Origin: Kluyvera intermedia
Lineage (GTDB): Bacteria > Pseudomonadota > Gammaproteobacteria > Enterobacterales > Enterobacteriaceae
Length of the DNA stretch: 37,089 bases
Assembly: GCF_021440345.1 (NCBI RefSeq)
Contig: NZ_JAKCNS010000007.1
Span: 1 to 37,089 of the forward strand
Direction of reading: 5' to 3'
In this document: positions 32,637 through 37,089 of the stretch, piece by piece
Layout: each line of letters begins with the position of its first letter
How positions within the stretch are numbered: position 1 is the stretch's first letter
Notes under the pieces: model-generated
The model's database searches: none
What the model was told of the DNA's origin: nothing
Seen by the model: only the letters and a program-made list of their open reading frames with translations
Made by a program: the position numbers and the translations under genes

Positions 32637-33961
32637 GTCAGGAACAGATCACTATTCTGGTGGTGGACGACGATATTAGCCACTGCACCATCCTACAGGC
32701 GCTACTGCGGGGCTGGGGATATCAGGTTGCGCTGGCCAATAACGGTGTGCAGGCGCTGGAGAAAATCAGGGAGCAGGTATTCGATCTGGTGCTCTGCGAT
32801 ATCCGTATGGCGCAGATGGACGGCATCGAAACGCTAAAAGAGATAAAAGCCTATAACCCATCGATACCGGTGCTCATTATGACAGCCTACTCCAGTGTTG
32901 ATACGGCGGTAGAGGCATTGAAGTCCGGTGCGCTGGATTATCTGATAAAGCCGTTGGACTTTGACCGTCTACAGCAAACGCTGGCTCAGGCTTTAGCCCA
33001 TACGCGCCAGCCTGAATGTTCTGCTTCGCCAGGGCCTGCGGCGCAGTTTGGTATGGTCGGCGATAGCCCGGCGATGCAGACGCTGCTGAATAATATCGCG
33101 CTGGTGGCACCGTCGGATGCTACCGTGCTCATTCATGGCGAATCCGGTACCGGCAAAGAGCTGGTTGCGCGGGCATTGCATGCCAGCAGCGCTCGTCGTG
33201 ATAAAGCGCTGGTGACGCTCAACTGTGGGGCGCTGAATGAATCGCTGCTGGAATCAGAGATGTTTGGCCACGAGAAAGGCGCGTTTACCGGTGCGGATAA
33301 GCGGCGGGAAGGGCGTTTTGTGGAGGCCGATGGTGGCACGCTGTTTCTGGATGAGATTGGCGATATTTCGCCGCTGATGCAGGTGCGCCTGCTGCGGGCT
33401 ATTCAGGAACGGGAAGTGCAGCGCGTAGGGAGCAATCAGACGATTTCGGTCGATGTGCGCCTGATTGCCGCAACGCATCGGGATTTAGCCGAAGAGGTGA
33501 GCGCCGGGCGTTTTCGTCAGGATCTCTACTACCGTCTGAACGTAGTGACTATCGATATGCCGCCGCTGCGCCAGCGCCATGAGGATATCCCGCAGCTGGC
33601 GCACTATTTCCTGCAACGCTATGCCGAACGTAATCGTAAAACGGTGCAGGGTTTTACGCCTCAGGCCATGGACCTGCTGATTCACTACGCCTGGCCGGGT
33701 AATATCCGCGAGTTGGAAAATGCGGTAGAGCGTGCGGTGGTCTTGCTGACGGGCGAGTATATTTCGGAACGTGAGCTACCGCTGGCGATTGTCGGTGCTT
33801 CCATTCCGGCATCATCGACCGATGAGGGAATTCAACCGCTGGTGGAAGTGGAGAAAGAGGTGATTCAGGCGGCGCTCGAAAAAACGGGCGGCAACAAAAC
33901 TGAAGCCGCCCGTCAGTTGGGCATTACGCGCAAAACGCTGTTGGCGAAGCTCAGCCGTTAG
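32633..33961 (+). CDS. zraR: Sigma-54-dependent response regulator ZraR
   Basis: ZraR activates zraP and zraSR with sigma 54 when phosphorylated. The 442-residue product has a receiver domain with the phosphorylated Asp56 (LVLCDIRM). The AAA+ domain has Walker A GESGTGKE (169-176), the sigma-54-contacting GAFTGA (216-221) and Walker B LFLDEIGD (237-244). A Fis-type helix-turn-helix at the C-terminus (NKTEAARQLGITRKTLLAKL) completes it. The stop codon overlaps the purD stop on the opposite strand by four bases. The DNA coding for the helix-turn-helix also contains the likely purHD terminator. Confidence 0.97.
   Translation: MSQEQITILVVDDDISHCTILQALLRGWGYQVALANNGVQALEKIREQVFDLVLCDIRMAQMDGIETLKEIKAYNPSIPVLIMTAYSSVDTAVEALKSGALDYLIKPLDFDRLQQTLAQALAHTRQPECSASPGPAAQFGMVGDSPAMQTLLNNIALVAPSDATVLIHGESGTGKELVARALHASSARRDKALVTLNCGALNESLLESEMFGHEKGAFTGADKRREGRFVEADGGTLFLDEIGDISPLMQVRLLRAIQEREVQRVGSNQTISVDVRLIAATHRDLAEEVSAGRFRQDLYYRLNVVTIDMPPLRQRHEDIPQLAHYFLQRYAERNRKTVQGFTPQAMDLLIHYAWPGNIRELENAVERAVVLLTGEYISERELPLAIVGASIPASSTDEGIQPLVEVEKEVIQAALEKTGGNKTEAARQLGITRKTLLAKLSR
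33879..33913 (-). terminator. Likely purHD terminator inside zraR
   Basis: On the - strand ACGGGCGGC (33913-33905) and GCCGCCCGT (33892-33884) form a perfect 9-base stem with a 12-base loop, followed directly by TTTTT (33883-33879). It lies 45 bases after the purD stop, within the antisense of the zraR helix-turn-helix codons. Confidence 0.75.
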
Positions 33962-35247
33962 TTGTGCTCACGCTCGATGGCGCGCCAGCCGATATCGTTA
34001 CGGCTGAAGCTGCCGTCCCAGTGAATATTAGTCATCAAGGCATAGGCACGTTGCTGCGCTTCGGCGACGGTATGACCCAGCGCGGTGGCGCACAGTACGC
34101 GGCCGCCGTTGGTCAGAACACGATCATCGTCAGCAAGCTTTGTTCCTGCGTGGAACACTTTACCGTCGGCAACTTCTTCCAGCGGCAGGCCGTGGATAAC
34201 ATCGCCGGTACGGTAGTCGGCCGGGTAACCGCCAGCGGCAATCACCACGCCCAGCGAGGCGCGTTCGTCCCACTCGGAGGTTTTCTCGTCCAGCTTACCG
34301 GCGCAGGCGGCGAGGCACAGATCCACCAGATCTGATTTCATGCGCAGCATGATCGGCTGAGTTTCTGGATCGCCAAAGCGGCAGTTGAACTCGATAACTT
34401 TCGGGTTGCCCTGTTTGTCGATCATCAGGCCCGCGTACAAGAAACCGGTGTAGGTGTTGCCTTCCGCCGCCATGCCTTTAACGGTTGGCCAGATGATGCG
34501 TTCCATGGTGCGCTGGTGGACTTCATCGGTAACGACCGGAGCAGGCGAGTATGCGCCCATGCCACCGGTGTTCGGGCCGGTGTCGCCATTGCCTACGCGC
34601 TTGTGGTCCTGGCTGGTAGCCATCGGCAGTACGTGCTCGCCGTCGACCATCACGATAAAGCTCGCCTCTTCCCCATCAAGGAACTCTTCGATAACGATCC
34701 GGTGGCCCGCGTCGCCAAAGGCGTTGCCGGCCAGCATATCGTGTACGGCGGCTTCCGCTTCTTCCAGCGTCATCGCCACGATAACGCCTTTACCGGCTGC
34801 CAGACCGTCTGCCTTAATGACGATTGGTGCGCCTTTCTCGCGCAGATACGCTAGCGCAGGCTCGATTTCGGTGAAGTTCTGGTACTCGGCCGTTGGGATC
34901 TGGTGACGAGCAAGGAAATCTTTGGTGAACGCTTTGGAGCCTTCCAGCTGCGCAGCGCCTTCGGTTGGTCCGAAGATGGTCATACCGGCGGCGCGGAAAG
35001 CATCGACTACACCAATTACCAGCGGCGCTTCCGGGCCGACGATAGTCAGATCAATCTTCTCTTTCTGGGCAAAGCTCAGCAGTGCCGGAATATCGGTAAC
35101 GCCAATCGCCACGTTTTGCAGTGTTGGCTCCAGCGCGGTACCCGCGTTGCCCGGCGCGACAAAAACGGTATCAACCTGTGGTGACTGCGCTGCTTTCCAG
35201 GCCAGCGCGTGTTCGCGCCCGCCGTTGCCAATAACTAATACTTTCAT
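33958..35247 (-). CDS. purD: Phosphoribosylamine-glycine ligase (GAR synthetase)
   Basis: PurD makes glycinamide ribonucleotide from phosphoribosylamine, glycine and ATP, the second step of purine synthesis. The product is 429 residues, the E. coli length. It is an ATP-grasp enzyme with the N-terminal nucleotide-fold motif VLVIGNGGREHALAWK, the central PIVIKADGLAAGKGVIVA and the late VIEFNCRFGDPETQ motif. It starts 15 bases after the purH stop, with GGAGCAGACG in front, and forms the purHD operon. It converges with zraR with overlapping stop codons. Confidence 0.98.
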   Translation of the reverse strand: MKVLVIGNGGREHALAWKAAQSPQVDTVFVAPGNAGTALEPTLQNVAIGVTDIPALLSFAQKEKIDLTIVGPEAPLVIGVVDAFRAAGMTIFGPTEGAAQLEGSKAFTKDFLARHQIPTAEYQNFTEIEPALAYLREKGAPIVIKADGLAAGKGVIVAMTLEEAEAAVHDMLAGNAFGDAGHRIVIEEFLDGEEASFIVMVDGEHVLPMATSQDHKRVGNGDTGPNTGGMGAYSPAPVVTDEVHQRTMERIIWPTVKGMAAEGNTYTGFLYAGLMIDKQGNPKVIEFNCRFGDPETQPIMLRMKSDLVDLCLAACAGKLDEKTSEWDERASLGVVIAAGGYPADYRTGDVIHGLPLEEVADGKVFHAGTKLADDDRVLTNGGRVLCATALGHTVAEAQQRAYALMTNIHWDGSFSRNDIGWRAIEREHN

Positions 35248-35262
35248 CGTCTGCTCCGTGGA

Positions 35263-36852
35263 TTAATGGCGGAAGTGGCGCATGTCGGTGAAGATCATCG
35301 CGATGCCGTGTTCGTCGGCGGCGGCAATCACTTCTTCGTCACGAATAGAACCGCCAGGCTGGATAACGCAGCTCACGCCTACGGCCGCAGCGGCATCAAT
35401 ACCATCGCGGAACGGGAAGAAGGCGTCAGAGGCCATGGCAGAACCTTTTACTTCCAGGCCTTCGTCGGCGGCTTTAATCCCGGCAATCTTAGCGGAGTAC
35501 ACGCGGCTCATCTGGCCTGCACCGATGCCGATGGTCATGTTCTCTTTGGCGTAGACGATGGCGTTAGACTTAACGAACTTCGCCACTTTCCAGCAGAACA
35601 GCGCATCGCGCAGCTCTTGTTCGCTCGGTTGACGTTTGGTGACGACGCGCAGTTCGCCTTCTGTCACCATGCCCAGGTCGCGATCCTGAACCAGTAAACC
35701 GCCGTTCACACGTTTGAAATCCAGTCCCGGCACGCGCTGAGCCCACTGACCGCAGGTCAGGACGCGGACGTTCTGTTTAGCCGCAGTAATCTTCAGCGCT
35801 TCTTCAGTGGCGGATGGCGCGATGATCACTTCAACAAACTGACGAGAGATGATGGCTTGCGCTGTTTCGGCATCCAGCTCGCGGTTGAAAGCAATAATGC
35901 CGCCGAATGCGGAGGTTGGGTCGGTTTTGTACGCGCGGTCGTAGGCATCGAGCAGAGAAGTGCTGACCGCAACGCCGCATGGGTTGGCGTGCTTGACGAT
36001 AACGCAGGCTGGCTCGTGGAATTCTTTGACGCACTCTAGCGCCGCATCGGTATCGGCGATGTTGTTATAAGAGAGCGCTTTACCCTGTACCTGAGCTGCG
36101 GTGGCCACAGAGGCCTCTTTAACATTCTCTTCTATATAGAAGGCAGCTTGCTGGTGGCTGTTCTCGCCATAGCGCATATCCTGCTTCTTAATGAAGTTCA
36201 GATTCAGCGTACGCGGGAAGCGGCCAGCGGCTTCTTTGCTTTCACCGTGATAGGCCGGAACCATGCTGCCGAAGTAGTTGGCAATCATGCTGTCGTAAGC
36301 GGCGGTATGTTCGAACGCTTTGATAGCGAGATCGAAACGGGTATCGAGGGTCAGAGAACCTTCGTTGGCATCCATCTCTTTAATAATAGAGGTGTAGTCG
36401 CTGCTCTTCACCACGATAGCCACATCTTTGTGGTTCTTGGCGGCGGAGCGAACCATGGTTGGGCCGCCGATATCGATGTTCTCTACCGCATCTTCCAGCG
36501 AGCAGCCTTCACGGGCGACGGTCTCAGCGAACGGGTACAGGTTAACGACGACCATATCAATAGGCTCGATGTGGTGCTGCTGCATAATGGCATCGTCTTG
36601 ACCACGACGGCCAAGAATGCCGCCGTGTACTTTAGGATGCAGGGTTTTTACACGTCCATCCATCATTTCCGGGAAACCGGTGTAATCGGAAACTTCGGTC
36701 ACCGGCAGACCTTTCTCTGCCAGCAGGCGGGCTGTGCCACCTGTCGATAGCAGTACCACACCGCGTGCGGAAAGTGCCTGGGCGAATTCGATGATACCGG
36801 CCTTGTCAGAAACACTGAGCAGAGCGCGGCGGACTGGACGACGTTGTTGCAT
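35263..36852 (-). CDS. purH: Bifunctional AICAR transformylase / IMP cyclohydrolase
   Basis: PurH performs the last two steps of IMP synthesis: formylation of AICAR with 10-formyl-tetrahydrofolate and ring closure. The 529-residue product has the E. coli length. The cyclohydrolase domain (about 1-199) includes [18 protein letters not shown] and [16 protein letters not shown]. The transformylase domain includes the catalytic KHANPCG (287-293, with Lys287 and His288) and [10 protein letters not shown]. Start ATG has CCAGGGGATTTACC in front. It is the first gene of the PurR-controlled purHD operon. It also disposes of AICAR, a by-product of histidine synthesis. Confidence 0.98.
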   Translation of the reverse strand: MQQRRPVRRALLSVSDKAGIIEFAQALSARGVVLLSTGGTARLLAEKGLPVTEVSDYTGFPEMMDGRVKTLHPKVHGGILGRRGQDDAIMQQHHIEPIDMVVVNLYPFAETVAREGCSLEDAVENIDIGGPTMVRSAAKNHKDVAIVVKSSDYTSIIKEMDANEGSLTLDTRFDLAIKAFEHTAAYDSMIANYFGSMVPAYHGESKEAAGRFPRTLNLNFIKKQDMRYGENSHQQAAFYIEENVKEASVATAAQVQGKALSYNNIADTDAALECVKEFHEPACVIVKHANPCGVAVSTSLLDAYDRAYKTDPTSAFGGIIAFNRELDAETAQAIISRQFVEVIIAPSATEEALKITAAKQNVRVLTCGQWAQRVPGLDFKRVNGGLLVQDRDLGMVTEGELRVVTKRQPSEQELRDALFCWKVAKFVKSNAIVYAKENMTIGIGAGQMSRVYSAKIAGIKAADEGLEVKGSAMASDAFFPFRDGIDAAAAVGVSCVIQPGGSIRDEEVIAAADEHGIAMIFTDMRHFRH

Positions 36853-36920
36853 GGTAAATCCCCTGGATTTGACTATTACAGAGAGCGTTAGGTGAATTCT
36901 TGCGGAAAAACTCAGCTAAC

Positions 36921-36934
36921 GCCCCTTACGGGGC
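36921..36934 (-). other. Small hairpin in the purH leader
   Basis: GCCCC and GGGGC with a four-base loop lie in the 5' leader of the purHD message, about 15 bases after the predicted start. A T run occurs only about ten bases further on, so it is not a standard terminator. Its role is unknown. Confidence 0.4.
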
Positions 36935-36953
36935 ATCCTTGTTTTGCGGTGGC

Positions 36954-36975
36954 ATTGTAACGAAAACGTTTGCGC
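36954..36975 (-). promoter_or_regulatory. PurR operator and -10 element of purHD
   Basis: On the - strand GCGCAAACGTTTTCGT (36975-36960) matches the PurR box ACGCAAACGTTTTCGT at 15 of 16 positions. TACAAT (36959-36954) directly follows and is the probable -10; no good -35 was found at normal spacing. PurR with hypoxanthine or guanine would therefore cover the promoter spacer. Confidence 0.88.
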
Positions 36976-37071
36976 AACGCTCGCGAATTTTTCGCATTCC
37001 GCCGAAGCGGTTATTTTGTCCCTCTATATAAGGCCCAAGATAAAGAGATGAGGGGGGTTAATCATTAGATT

Positions 37072-37080
37072 TGTGGATAA
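37072..37080 (-). promoter_or_regulatory. Consensus DnaA box
   Basis: The nine bases read TTATCCACA on the - strand, a perfect DnaA box. The flank AGAG before TTATCCACA resembles the box R4 of oriC. It lies about 100 bases upstream of the purH PurR box, at the window edge. A single box may be chance or a titration or regulatory site. Confidence 0.45.
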
Positions 37081-37089
37081 CTCTGTGTG

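Overview
The window is an enterobacterial chromosome segment. Its backbone order, tufB-secE-nusG-rplKAJL-rpoBC, then thiH-G-S-F-E-C, rsd, nudC, hemE, nfi, yjaG, hupA, yjaH, zraP, zraSR, purD-purH, is that of the 90-minute region of Escherichia coli. Most products have the same length as their E. coli counterparts and differ at scattered residues. This points to Enterobacteriaceae close to Klebsiella, Enterobacter, Kosakonia or Kluyvera. The species cannot be fixed from memory of sequences alone.

Bases 1-13472 are the information-processing block, all on the + strand: EF-Tu (5' end cut off by the window), the preprotein translocase subunit SecE, the elongation factor NusG, ribosomal proteins L11, L1, L10 and L7/L12, and the beta and beta' subunits of RNA polymerase. 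The classical control points are visible: the L11 and L10 promoters, the L10 leader, the rplL-rpoB attenuator and the terminators after tufB and rpoC.

Bases 13473-19916 are the accessory part. At this place E. coli goes almost directly from rpoC to thiH. Here there is a three-gene sugar-type ABC importer (+ strand). Facing it is a two-gene lactose/chitobiose-family PTS module with EIIB and EIIA but no EIIC. Next comes a membrane-bound sensor diguanylate cyclase (- strand). Both carbohydrate operons have CRP-like sites at plausible activating distances. This is the least explained part of the window.

Bases 19917-25622 are the thiamin operon thiC-E-F-S-G-H on the - strand, tightly overlapped and headed by a TPP riboswitch. 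Together these genes make the pyrimidine moiety (ThiC), the thiazole moiety (ThiF, ThiS, ThiG, ThiH) and couple them (ThiE).

Bases 25623-37089 hold rsd (anti-sigma 70), nudC (NAD-cap removal), hemE (haem synthesis), nfi (endonuclease V), yjaG, hupA (HU alpha) and yjaH. They also hold the zinc-responsive zraP / zraSR divergon with two facing sigma-54 promoters, and the purine operon purHD under a PurR box. Two intrinsic terminators (for hupA and for purHD) lie inside the coding region of the neighbouring gene. No rRNA, tRNA, CRISPR array or insertion sequence was seen.
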